From positions 451,536 to 515,535 of the forward strand of contig KL647321.1 in the NCBI GenBank assembly GCA_000727475.1: DNA of 64,000 nt, written 5' to 3'. Under the pieces are notes generated by a model, which saw nothing but the letters and a program-made list of their open reading frames with translations, made no database searches and had not been told where the DNA came from. This document shows, in pieces, positions 10,801-25,132 of the stretch (positions are counted from its first letter, which is position 1; every line of letters begins with the position of its first letter). Origin of the DNA: Sarcocystis neurona (lineage: Eukaryota; Apicomplexa; Conoidasida; Eucoccidiorida; Sarcocystidae). The position numbers were made by a program, and so were the translations under genes.

Positions 10801-13800
10801 GTATGTGTCCAGACGAATACAAATGAATATTTACACACATGGATATACATATATCCATATATAGGGCTGTCTTTCGACTTCAGTAGACACAGGCAAACAC
10901 GCGTGTATACATATGTAGATAGAGTAGATATCCATACATGTATATATATATATATATATGCATATGTAGATGGGACGCACTGATCGAGGCGTGAGGTAAG
11001 GAGATGTATGAGTACAGATATTCCCTCATCAACCCCTACGCAAAACAGATGGACAAATAGTGTAGCAGCTCTCTCATACACAAGAAGATAAAAGCGCCCC
11101 TCCGGAAGCTCCCCGTTTTCACTCAGCCTTCTGTTATCACGCTCTTGTTCTCTCTCAATATAGCCTCACACACTGACATTCACGTACACATATATATAAA
11201 CATATATACACATGTACTTATATATACACATATATATACATATATATACGTACATTTGTGTGTCTATCTAGCTTCCCACCTACGTAGTATACACATATAT
11301 ACATACATGTTGACTTTGCAGTGGAAGCAGCGAGAGTACCTCTTTTGAAGTAGACGCATGCGTCAAATATAAAAGTCTGCAGCAGACGGTGAGGTAGGAG
11401 ATGCTGCGTCAGCAGAGCTTTCATATACTCTAGAGCGACAGCAAGTAAGTAGGCGTGCGCGTCCAGACTGCTGCTGCTGTTGCTGTCACTGCATGCGGGT
11501 GCAGCAGCGGGCTGGTGCTGCTGGTGGGCAGCGGGAGCAGCGCCCGTCGCCGCAGCACGTGAAAAGCCGCCCTCTTCCTCTCCACCCGCAGCAGTATCTG
11601 CAGCAGCACGAGTCCCGTAGGCGTCAGCATCACCAGAGAAGCCTGAGAATCCTCCTCCTGCTGCTGCTGCAGCACCGTCGTCTTTCCCACTGCTGCTGCT
11701 GCTGCCGGGGTCGTGTAACAAACCAAATCCCGCATTCAGCAGCAGTTGCCCCGGGAGCAGCCGTAACGTCTGCAGCAGTAGCACCACCACGAGTGACAAG
11801 AACAACGATAACCCCCAGGCAGCAGCAGCAGCCAAGCAGCAGCAGCGGCAGCGGCAGCCAAGCAGCAGCAGCAGCCGCAGCAGCCAAGCCGCACCACTTG
11901 TGATAGCAGAAGCACCACCGACGACAGCCGCAGCGCTGCCAGCAGCAGAGTTGCAACGACAGTAGCAGCACCAGTGCCATTACTCCCCACAGCAGCAGCT
12001 GCAGCACACGTCCGCCGCCAGCAGCGCTCCTCCTCCCAAGACTGGCGACAGCACCACCACCGTCAGCAGCGGCAGCCGCACAAAGGCACAGCAGCAGCAT
12101 CTCCGGAACAGCCGCAAGGACACCACGCATACTACGCAATATCTTCGACGTCCACGGCTTCCTTACATGCAAAGCAATCACTCGTGAAAACGCAGATGCC
12201 AACGTGCGACTGCCGCACCTCACCTATTTCTCAAGGGCCTCTGCAGGAGTCTATACAGAGATACGTAGCGTACGATCACCTACATATACAGCGCTTGTAC
12301 CGCAAGCAGAAACATGCGCAGCAGGCGGTATCTCTCTAACTATATATGTGAGATTCATCCACTCACACACAAGTACAATACACCTAAGAACAGGTCACTG
12401 CGTTCCTATATAGAGATTTACCTATTTACCTACACATACATATATATAGATACATGCGCAGGTATAGCTCCCTTTGTACATAGACGGCTGATGCGTGTGT
12501 GTCATACGTATATACGCATCTGTCTACATTTACATATATATATATATATCGACGATACATAGCTGTACATGTGTAGAGCACGTGAACCACATACATACGT
12601 CCACCCCCGTCTATACATGCGTGGATATCTTCGTCTACAAAATACGCGCCTGAAGAAATATATGTACACGCATACACCGGCGGACGGCAGCGGCCGTCTG
12701 GGCGTGTGACAGCGAAGGGAGAAGTGCACTTCTGCTGCATACAAAAAAAGAGACATTTCATCAGACGCCTGCTGCATCGATGAACGTCCGCCGGAACATA
12801 CACACAGCCACACACACATGAATCTCTCCATGCATAAATAACTCTTCCATAACGACCCGCAGACATTATACACAAGCGAACCTCTTTAACTCACATGCAA
12901 CAGCAGAGATGTAGAAATACCACGCACTCACTCCAGACGCGAATATATACATATATGTATACATATGTTTGTATATATACATATATATGTATGGACAGCT
13001 ACATCGACAGGTATCTGCCGTTATATGTATAGGGATGTGAAAATACCCCGTACTCACTCCAGACGCATATGTACCCCTATATATATATGTATGGACAGCT
13101 AGATCGATATTTGTCTGTCGTTGTACGTACAGAGATGTGAAAATACCGCTAGCTCACTCCAAATGCATACATATATGTATATACATACACATACATATAT
13201 ATATACATATATGGATAGCTACATCGATATGTGTCTGCCGTATACGTATACAGATAAGCTGATACCGCTCACTCACTCAAAATGCGCATATATATATATA
13301 TGTGTGGACAGTTACATCGATATATATTTGCCGTATACGTATATTAAGAAGTTCCTATGTATATATCCCCGCACCATATTGGCATCTTGTATGTATACAT
13401 GGGCGTGGGCAGCTCCGTTTTAATATAAAAAAGTATATCTATATAAAGAGACTGTCGGGTGCCTCCCACGCACAGGAGGAAGAGAAATATACGTTGCGTG
13501 TCCTACCTGCATATAACAAATACGTACATATGCATGTGTGTACGGGTAGTAACTGCGTAGTTTTTTTTTCTAAGTTAACGTGGTGGACGGACTTCGACTG
13601 CATGCGGGTAGAGGACGCTGAAAATGATATCTCTCTCTGTGAGGACGGTCTCGTCTCGTACGGAGAGAACGAGCTGCTGCCAGAAACTACGCGTCCTCAA
13701 GGCCTCGTCCCTTTCCACTCCTGCTGCAGCTGCTGCAGTGGCGTCGCCCGTCTCCGCCGCATTCGCCGCACTGCTGTCGCCGCTGCGGCGCCGGTCTTGC

Positions 13801-16800
13801 TGGTGCTGCTGCGGGCGCAGGCGTCTTCCCGTGAGCGACTCAAACATGCTTGCTGCGACGCCTGCCGGGGTTCGTCCCGTCGCTGCTGCTGCTGCAGCTG
13901 TAGCAGCAACCCCGCCGGTCGTGGCAGCGGGACTTGCAGCTGGTGCAGTTGCAGCAGAAGCAACACCAGCTTCTTTGCGCGGCGTCGAGTCAGTCGCTGG
14001 CTGCTGCTGCTGTTGCGGCAGAGAACCAGGTGTCTGCGGCGGTGCTCCTCTTCCTGCGGCGCTTGCTGCAGGACCAGCAGCAGCAGCAGCACAAGTGTCC
14101 TGCCCGTAGTTCCCTCTTTCCCCTACTTCTCCGTCCGCAGCCCTGTGTGTTATTTCCCTGCGTTTCTGCGCCAGAAGGCCTTCCTCGCTCACGCTGCCGC
14201 CGGATGCTCCCTGCGCGGACGCAGCAGAAACTGGCACCCCAGAAGCAGCAGCAGCAGGAGCAGCGGCAGCTGGCGGAAGAGGACGACTGCTGTTGGTGCT
14301 GCCAAGCGCGACAGTCGACAGCAGTTGCTGTTGCTGTAGCAGCAGCAGCATCTGCTCAGGTACGGTCTCGATCGCCCGCCGGTAGCGCTGGGCAACCAGC
14401 TGCAGCAGCGGGCTCACTTGGTAGAGAGGCGTCTGGAGACGAAGAGCGTGAAGCAGCAGGCGCAGCACTTGCGCTCTGCAGCGCCGTCGCTGCTGCATCA
14501 CTTGCAGCGCAATGGCCTGTTTGCCAGGTGGCCACCAAGGAAAAGAACAAGGACAGAGAAGCAAAAAACGACGAGACTAAAACAGGGGAACGCGACGCAC
14601 GCGTGTCACGAAACAAGAGACGGAAATACAGGGAAAAGATGGGCAGGGTGAGGACGGCGAGCCACGAAGAACAGAGCGAGGCACACAGAGAGAGAAACAC
14701 AGGCGCTTTTCCTCCCACACGGAAGACCCGAGTAGGCCCCATACTGTCTGCCTGGAAACGAAGAAGAGGAAAGCAGGCAGCAGGGCAGGCGGGACAGTGA
14801 CTGAGAGTGAAGACAGAGAAAGCGGCTGCTGCAGCAGCACGTGTGTGCAGGAACCGCAGCCAAACTACGCATATGAAGGGGTTACTTTCCGTTTCTCTCG
14901 GGGCCACGCGAGGAAGACACGGAGAAGAAGAACGTGCAAAACGACTCGCGCGCTGGAGAAGCAAATGCAGAGAGGGCAACGACAGACGAACAGGAAGAGG
15001 AGGCGAACGTGGAAGACGGAGAAGGGGACGCAGAAGAAGAAGAAGGTGAAGAACACAGGAGGTGCAAAGCGAAACGAAAACCGCACGATGGATGAGGAGG
15101 AAGGCAGTCCTTAAAACAGAGAGAGAGCGGGGGAAGAGGGAAGGGGAAATAACGACGAACTGGAAAAAGGAAGGCGAGCAAAATGGGCACCAAAGGAAGC
15201 TCCATCTCGTCTGCTTTTCAAGGAACGGAAGAAGAAGAAAAGAAGAAAGTGGCGTCGGCTCTGCTGCTCCTGCTGCTGTTCGTCGCCGCTGCCACCACCA
15301 CCTGCTACTGGCGCGCCGCCACGTGCTGCTGCTGCTGCTGCAGTCATCTGCGGTGCTGCTGCTGCTGTGGCCTGCTGCTGCTGTGGCCTGCTGCTGCTGC
15401 TGTGGCCTGCTGCTGCTCTTCTTGCCTATACCCGCCTCAGTTCGCGCGTGCTTCTGCTGCTGCTTCATTCTTTTGTTCTTCCTTTCCTCTGCTGCCGGTG
15501 GCTTTTGCTGCTGCTCCTGCCCCGTCTCGTATTTTGCGTTAATGGTGCTGCCCTTCCTCTTTGCTGCTGCTCCTCCTTGTAACAGCGCTGAGGCTACGCG
15601 CAGCTGCGCCGACCTCTGCCTCGTCACTACTTCCGATTTCCTTCTGTTGCTATTAAATCTGCTGCTGCTGCTGTTAAATCTGCTGCTCCTGCTGTTAAAT
15701 CTGCTGCCGCTGCTGCTAGTAAATATGCTGCTGCTTGTATTAACTCTGCTGCTGCTGTTATTAGATGTGCTGTTTGTATTTACTCTGCTGCTGCTGCTAC
15801 TAAATGTGCTGCTTGTATTAACTCTCCTGCTGCTGCTGTCAAATCTGCTGTTCCTGTCATCCGCTAGTGCCTTCTGCTGCTGCTGCTCCCCTTCCCTGAA
15901 CGCTGTTCCCATTTGCTGCTGCTGCTGCTGCGATTCGCTCCTGCTGCTGCGAGCCACTGCCGCAACTGCTACCCTGCGCTGTCGAGGAGGCTTTGTGAGC
16001 CTCTCCTTTTCATCCTCTAGGCAGTTTCTATCTTCTGCTGCTGATCCTCCTGCCATACATTTCTGCTGCTGCTGTCCGCTGCAGCTCTCTTTTCCAGTGG
16101 CGCTTCAAGCTCGTGCAACCCCGTTCCCCTCTTCTGCTGCTGCTGCCTACTGCTGCTCTTTGCTGCTGCTCTCTGCTGCTGCTCTCTGCTGCTGCTCCCG
16201 CTCGTCGCTTCTGCTGCTGTTCGTCCCTGCTGCGGCTGTTTTTCGCTGCTGCTGCTGTTTTTCGCCGCTGCTGCTGCTGCTCTTTTTTGTTGCTTCTGTT
16301 CTTCGCAAACTTCTTTACCAGGGATTGCTTCTCGAGCAGCAGGCGATGCATGAACGCATTTCTGTTAAGCCGCAACCGGTAGACCCCTCCTCCTGCGTCG
16401 TCGATTACGTAGTGTCCTCCCACATACCTTGCTGCTGCTGCATGCGGCAGACACAGCCAAAGGAAACGAGAAAGAGAAAGACATATCAAACAACTTTATC
16501 CGTATCCCCTTCTTACGTACACACACATCTATACGCCAGAACCAGACGCTGTAGCTGCTGCTGCTGCTCCTGCCACATCTCTGCTGTTCTGTTGCTCACA
16601 TATTGACGGCCGCTACAGGTCTGCAGCTGCTGGACCTCCTCACACGAATGTACACATATTCGGTATACTTGTGTGAGTCATACGTATACTCACATACAAA
16701 TCAATATCCTTACTATACAGGAATACACGTACACACATAGCAGGCTTCGTCACACATATACATACGGACACACATATACATATAAATATATATATAGACA

Positions 16801-17128
16801 CATATATATACAAGCACGCAGACATATGGAAGCACCCACATACACATGCATGCAGACACACAGGCACATACACACATACCTACATAAATACGCACACATG
16901 TATACATACCACTACATACAAACATATATATATATACATATATACATATATATACATATATGCATATACGTATGTATATATATATATATATATATACAAA
17001 ACACTACATACAGACTCATATATATATATATATGCATGTATGTGTACATACCTATACATACAGACTCAGACACACACACACACATATAAATGCACACGTA
17101 CATACACATAAACCTATACATAAAGGCT

Positions 17129-17162
<34 letters not shown>

Positions 17163-17332
17163 CTAATATATACACACATACACATATACACACGTACAAA
17201 TATATACGAACCTACACACACAGAGTCATACACACATACATATACATATATATATATATATATGTATATACACGTACAAGCGTATACATAAATACTCATA
17301 TATATACACAGACACATATACACAGGCTCATA

Positions 17333-17366
<34 letters not shown>

Positions 17367-20300
17367 CAAACTTATACGCACAGATTCATACATATACACA
17401 CATATATATACATACAGATATATAGAAACGCACGTGCATATACATATATATATACATACAATTCTATATATAGGGACTCATATACGTATATGTACATATA
17501 TATATATGTATATACACACATACATATATATATATATATATATCTATATAAACAAGTCTACACTTATATTGTCATAAACATACACAAGAGTATTTGCTGC
17601 GCCTGAGTAGTCACTCTTCTAGCGATAACTGCCTCTCTATTATACGTTGCTGCTCCTCCTTCTCCTTTTCCTGGTGCTGCAGGTGCCGTCGGCAATTCGC
17701 TGCTGCAGTTCTGCTAGCTGGTGACGCAGCCGCAGCTTCCGTGCGGCGTCTGCTGCTGCTCAAGTTGCTGCTGCTGCTGCTCGAACTGCTGCTGCTGCTG
17801 CAGCTGCTGCTCCTGCTGCCCAGCCGTCTGACAGTTTCTGCTGCTGTGCTGCTCCGACGCCGCCCCGATGCTGCTGCTGCTCCTGCTCTGGTGTCTGCTG
17901 CCCGGCTGCTGTTTTCGACGGTGGCTATATTTTTTATTTATCTCCTGCTCAACTCTCTCTCTGTCTACGGCTCTGCTTCTCTGCAACAGCTGCTTCCGTC
18001 ATTTCTTCTTCTTCTCTTTTCTCCGCAGCAGCAGTTCTCTCACACAAGTCGATTGTCTGCAGGTCCACGTCATGCAGTTGCTGTTGCTGCTGCTCTTCCT
18101 CTTCCTCCTCTTCCTCTTCCTCCTCCTCCTCGCACTGGCTGCTGCGGTTAATGTCCGGCTGCTTCTTCTCCTTTCTCCGTGCCAAGCGCAGTGTTCCATC
18201 GTCTTCTTTCCTCGCTGCCGCACTAGCGGCAGCAGCAGCAGCACCGCAGCCGCCACGCGGCTTCTGCTGCTGCAGTGCCAGGAACGAAGGATCGAAGAAA
18301 CTGTCACTTCCTGTCGCTGCTGTTGCTTCTTCTTCTCGCTCTCCTGGTGCGTCCGCATCTCCTCCTTCTGTCGCTGCTGCTCGTCTTCCTCCTCCCCCTT
18401 CTTCTTCATCTCCTCCTCGTGTTCCCGGTTCTTTTTTCCCGCCTCCATCTGCTGTTGCTGCTGTTGCTGCTGCTCTTTCTGCGGGTGCTCGAAAAAAGTG
18501 CGAAGGCGACAGAAAATCGTCGCTCTCTTCGCTTTCGTCCGTTCTTTCTGCGAGATCATCATCAATGTGGGGCGCTTCACGCGCAGCCGTTCTTCCTGCT
18601 GCTGCAGCTGTCCTGCTCTCTTCTCCTTCTCCGTATTGTCCTCCTCCACCACGTTCGTCTCTGCTTCGCCGCTGTTCCTGCTGCTCAAGCGCGCCGCACG
18701 CTGCTGCGTACGACATCGGCTGTTGCATGCCGACGGGTCCATGGATCATCAACGGCGTGATCGCTCGTACAGCAGCAGCCGCATGTTGCTGCTGCTTCTT
18801 CTTCTGTCCTTCCCCCCCCGCAGACGATGTTCCTCCTGCTGCTGCCGCTGCCTGCTGTCTGCTGCTGCTGCGTCCTGCTGCTGCTGTTGCTGCTGCTGAA
18901 GGATCTCCTCCTGTCGCTGCAGCAGCAGCAGCAGCACGCGCAGACGCCTGCGACGAGGCAGCCACAGATGCCGAGGAAGAAGAGGAAGGGGTGCTAGAAG
19001 GAGCCGCAGAAGTGAAGAAAGTCGACGAGGGGGGAGAAGTAGCAGTCGACGAGGAAGCAGCAGCAAGCGCAGCTATTTGAGCAGCAGGCGAGTAGACAGG
19101 AAGCGAAGGATATTCGAAGATATCGTACAGCAACGTCGCATGCAACCGCTGGTGGTGTACTACGATAATATCGTCAAGCACGCTCAGCTCCATTTCCCCT
19201 AAAAAGAAAACAAAACGAGGAAAGGGACGACGAAACGGATGGGGGACCCCAACCGTCAGACAAATAAATCAACAGAAAACAGCAAGGCAGGATACAGATA
19301 TATAGACATATATATATGGACATATACATACAGACACATATATATAGACATATATATATATATATAAATGGACAACCTACCCCTGCACAACATGTACATA
19401 TATATATATATATATGCGTGGACGGACAACGTGATACAGAACATATTCATGGCCAGGACATGCAGATCAGTATATCCACACACATATATAAATATGAATA
19501 TACGTACACATATATATCCATCCCTACATATATATAGGGAGAGAGACAGAGTGAGACAGGTACATAGGCATACACCCAAGCACACATATATTTATGAGTA
19601 TATACATACGTAAACGAACATATATATGTTTGTATATATACTGGCGTACACCTACGCATACATATATAAATATGTACGTGTGACTCCAGACCGCAGAGCA
19701 GTGCGTCGTACGCAGCTCCGCTGACGTGTACGTACACGTATATTTATTCTATACGAGTATACATATATAAAGAGAGGGATAGATAGACAGTTCGTATCTG
19801 TGTATCTAGGCACCTGAATACACGTATATACACATGTCTACAGAGAGATATAGACAGCTATATAGGCAGCTCGTATGTATATATATATGTAGGGGGAGAG
19901 ATTGCTAGCTCGTGCCTGAGTGTGTGGACAAGTATACACATGCCTGTACATACATAAGAGAAAGGGAGAGAATGGCAGCCTGTTCCTGTGTATGTATGCA
20001 TATGTATATATATGGATATACCTCCGTAATGAGAGATAGGTAGACGGCTCGTGTATGTGTATAATATTTAGGTAGGTATACATATATATACGTACGCATA
20101 TATACACGTAGAGAGGGACAGGTACACGCCTCGTATATGTGTATACTACTTAGGTGGGTATACATATATAGAGAGAGACAGAGAGACAGCTCGTAGCGGC
20201 GTGCAGCAGGCAGCTACGCAGAGTAGAAATACGTATATATATATATATATATATGGAACGCATGTGTACACTCCTACATCCATGTGTGTATATATTTCTT

Positions 20301-23300
20301 CGTATTAGAAAGACAGGCAGCGAATTCGTACGGATATGAAGGAAGTGACAGAGCGAGGACGGCGAGGAGCGACCGGGAGAAGAAGCCCCAAAAAAGATGA
20401 AGACGAAGGAAGAGAAGCAAATAAGGCGGAAGGGAGATGACGGCGAATGAATGGAGAAGCAGAGAAGACGTGGAAAGCGAGAGAGACGAAGGAGGAGAAG
20501 ACTTCGAAGAAGAAATCGATGAGGAACGGAAAGGACCGGAGAAGTCAGCAGAAGGGGGAGAGTACGACCTGCGAGAGGGCGACGAGACGCAACAAGACGG
20601 GTTTCGAAAGGCGCGGGACCAGCGACGAAACACGAAGGATCGAAGAATGTCTCGCAAGGGGTGGTGCAGAAGAAAAGAAATTTACCGGGCTGAAGACAGT
20701 CCAAGACAACGTCCGGGTGGGGCGGGGGAGAGGGCTGCTGATAGCGTCGCTGCTGCTGCTGCTTGTGCTGCTGCTGGGACTGAGGCAGCGAAGAAGAAGA
20801 AGAAGGAGGGCACGGCGGCGGCTGGCGGGGGGGGGGGCCAAGTACCGCATGGAGACTCGGCCGGCCAACGAGTCGACGTGGACGCAGAATATCTTCTCGT
20901 AGACGAGGAGGAAGTGGACTTCTTGCTGCTGCAGCTGCTGCCACAGCGGCAGATTCAGCGATATCCTCGGCAGTCTCACCAGGCTCTGCAAACGTGCACC
21001 GGAGCGCGAGCAGGGGGCAGGACGCGAGCAGCGGACGCAGGTGAAAAAGAGAGACCAACCCGGGCGGAAAGACACGAATGCAAACGGGAACACGCGGAAA
21101 GGAGAGCCGAGCGAAAAACGTGGCAGGACATCAAAGGGAAGAGCACGGAAGCTTCCAAAGAGACACACCAGGAAAGGAGAAGCAGACGAGACGGAAGAAG
21201 AAGAAGGGGAGGGGCAGCAGGACAGCAGCAGGGCAGCAGCAGGACAGCAGCAAAGGAGGAGAAGACAGCAGACCAGAAAGGCCGAAGAAGGGGGACACGT
21301 GAAAAGACGAAAAAGACGACGAGGAAGACAACGATGAAGACGACGAAGATGCAGAAGACGAGGACAAAAGGAGGAGAAAAAAAAGGCAAGGGGTGGTGGT
21401 CGCGCAGAGCGGACGCCAGCAGGCGGAGAACCGCCCGGGGAGAACCGACGAACGGAGACGAGACACGCACAACGCAAAGGGAGACGGGGGGACGACACGG
21501 AGACACGGGGAGAACACGTGGACAGCAGCACGACGGATGAAAGGGAGGACAGCAGGAGGCGGGGGGGCGAGACGCAGCAATCCGTCGGAAATGCAGAGGA
21601 TCGAACTCCCCTCCACAGCGAGAAACGGCGCGCGGAGACCCCCTGCAGACTCCTGGCCAGGAAGCTCTACACGCATATAAAGGAGGACGCACACACCCCC
21701 ATATATATGTGCATCTACTATTGACGTAGGTTTACGTATGTGTCCACTAATGCACGTGTTTTCGAGTAATGTAGACGTGTACATACACATGCATGCATTT
21801 CTACTTACGTATATACATGTGCAAGTGGGTATTTCTCCTCTTCAACGTACTGCCGACAACATACGGTGACACAGAAAGACGCACTCTTCTACATGCATCT
21901 TTTTGTCTCCTTTTCATCAGAAAACACTCTTCACATACACATATACACACATCTATGTATATAGACGTATACATACTAAGTGAGTGCTCTTTACACATAT
22001 ATATATATACGTACCTACTGAGCAAACAGTCCTCACACTGTGAATGGACACTTTCACATATATATATGTACATACACACTTACTGCGAAAACACTCCTCA
22101 CATATATATGTAAATATATAAAAATATCCGTACTGACCAAACAGCCTTCACATACATATATATATATACTTAATGAATAAACAGGTTTAACATATATATA
22201 TATATATACGTACTGCGAAGACACTATTCACACACGTATATATACATATATATATATATATATAACTATACACGTACTGAGTAAACAGTCTTCATATATA
22301 TATATATATCGGTTGGGGAGACACTCTTGACTGTAGACGTACTCGGTGAACACTCTTCACATGTACATGTATGTGTACATATATCTACTGAGCAGACGTT
22401 TTTCGTATATATACATATATAACTATAGAGGTGTGGGGAAACAGTCTTCACGTACATATATGTTGACTAACCGCTACTCACAAATAGATATATATACCTA
22501 CTGTACTATACACAAATATACAACCACGGACACGTATCTACCTATGCATATATATATACAGGGAGAGTAAATACTATTCACATGGATATATGAATACACG
22601 TATACTGAGCGAACATTCACCATACATAGACATCTATAAATATACACATGCTGGGGAAAGGTTCATCACATACATATCCGTAATGCGTCCAGACCCTTCA
22701 TATATATAAATGTATCCGCTGCGATAGTGGACACCAGGACATACGGCTACTCCCCCCCATATATCTCTGCCACCACATATATATCCGTGTATAAGGACGA
22801 GGATGTAATGCATGTAATGCATGCACTAGTCCACATATGTCTTTAATATAGGACGTCGGATGGACACATACACACACATATATATACAGAGGCACAGATA
22901 GAGACCGGGACAGAGAGCCGCAGAGCCACCAGTCAAATGGGACAGGAAGAGCCGAAGAATTCTCTGCGCGAGTCAGCAGATGATTTGCATGAAAATACGC
23001 CAATATATCATGCGGGTCGTACGAAGAATTGCATGCAGGGGAAGTTTCCTTGGCAACTGAGAGACGGCACAAGACACCTCTAGACACATCTGCAGACAGC
23101 AGAAAGGAGTTCTCTTCTGGGCTTCAAGAAGGACGTGTCTACGTGTCTACCCAACACTCTAAAACGATGATAATATAAACAACTGCCACCCGAGCGGACG
23201 TTCGGGTTCTTCTTCTCCACGTACATACACGTCCACAACACACACCCCTACATACACATACATATATGCACATATTCATACACACATACACAAGTAGACA

Positions 23301-25101
23301 AACATATATATATATATATGTGCACACCTATACACATATACAAAAGTACACAAACTTACATATATGTATATGTATAAATGTGTGTGTAGATGTATGTGCA
23401 TATCTATACACACATACAGAAGTAAACAAATATATATATGTGAAGATATATGAATATGTGTCGTCGGCATTCGTACGTTCGTCCCTCTCTGTATACTGAA
23501 GCGGTCGAATATATGTATGGTTATGACGTGCATATATACGTACACATATATAAACACATATACGTATATGAATAGCTGCTGTTCCTACCACGCCGCTGGC
23601 ACAGGTGTTGCCGGTGCTGCCACCGGCTTGCTGCTTCTGCTGCTGCTGCTTCGGGACGGGTCGGTGACTCGTTGCTGCCGCAGGAGCTGCAGCAGCAACC
23701 GGCAGGGAGTATAGCAGCAGGAACGGCTGCAGGGTCCGTTCACCCACGGCCAAAACAAATGCCCCTGCCACACTGGGAGTCTTCCTCCTCATGCGTCGAC
23801 ACACGCCTGCTACTGCTCCTCCTCCTCCTGCTGCTGGTGATACTCCTGCTGCTGGTGTTGCTCGTGGAGGGGGTCGTTCTGACGCAAGCCGCAAGGCGGC
23901 AGCAGCGAGGCTAGCAGCAGCCGACGTCGGGCGCGACGTAGCAGCAGCAGCAGAGGAAGAAGAAGAGGTGGACGGGGTGGGTGGGGGGGATGACGCGGGG
24001 AAGCCGCGTGCACTGGCAGTACCAGCAGCACGAGTAGTAGAGAAAAGAGAGGAAGCAGCAAAAGGAGGAGAGGAGCCAGCAGCAGCAGCAGCGGAAGAAC
24101 AAGAAGTGCGGAGAAGAGGAGGAGGACAAAGAATTGCCCACGCCATTTGGCAAGGCTGCAGCAAACGACGACGGGAGGTCAGGCTTGGCGGGTCGTAGCA
24201 AAACTGCACGCGCCCACAACACCCCACACCATGCGCAGCACCAGCAGCACATGCAACAGCAGCAGCAGTTGCTGGGGGACGCCAGGCCGCATGCAGAACC
24301 CGCACAAGCCGCAGCGCGAGCAGCAGCAGGAACACAGCGCACAGCCGCAGGAGAGCAGTAGCAGCCGCAAAAGAGTAGCAGGAGAGGGCCGGGACGATAC
24401 TGACACACACTTCTTTCTAGCCAGCAGGAAAAGCAGCAGCAGCAACCAGACGGCGTTCCGCACTAAAACGCAGAAGAACCACGCCCAGCCGCAAACAGGT
24501 GTGCGATCACACACCGCATGCATGTTGTGCACCAGCAGACAGCACTGCTACAGTGCAACCTCAACCCTACATATACGTTTGTATACATACACATATGCAT
24601 ATAAACGTGTATATATGTATATCTAGCCACATCTGTATGTATCGACGTAAACATGTATACATGTGTGTATATCTACTTTGTGTGCCGATGCAAGTATGGA
24701 TGTACGTATGTGCGTATGTATGTATGTGTGCGCACACGTATGGTACGTATGGATATGTGCGTATATATATATATATATATACGGATATACGTATTGCGGG
24801 CGCATATATATATATATATGTATATATATGTAAAGAGCACGTACAGCACGAATAAATAGAAAACAGTATATATGACCTTTTTCATCACGACGCATATATA
24901 TATATGTATATACACGCATGCGCCTATCTATCTATATCTATATCTGTTCTTATATATATAAATGAAGGAGACGCACGGTTAATAATTCCACGGCTTCTCT
25001 CGTGATGAGACAGATAGTCCCATGCGTTGCTTCAGCGGGTGGCAGGTGAGAGGGGATCCAGAAGGCCTGCAGCACATATACTGAGTCTCCGTCTGTAGTT
25101 C

Positions 25102-25132
<31 letters not shown>

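Noticed and set aside
15230..16056. Minus-strand ATG frame rich in Gln, Ser and Asn
   Set aside because: Exons 5 and 6 of RMC1 join in phase through a conserved block on either side, so this lies in an intron; its openness follows from CTG arrays.
15260..16310. Poly-Leu, poly-Cys and poly-Ala frames in CTG arrays here and throughout the window
   Set aside because: CTG, TGC and GCT frames of one repeat; hydrophobic runs of this kind are not credible membrane proteins.
16660..17570. Regular repeat array considered as CRISPR or centromere
   Set aside because: No constant repeat with unique spacers; it is TA microsatellite in an intron.
18151..19080. Plus-strand 309-codon frame antisense to RMC1 exon 4
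   Set aside because: The minus strand carries the recognisable RMC1 blocks; the plus frame is open because of triplet repeats.
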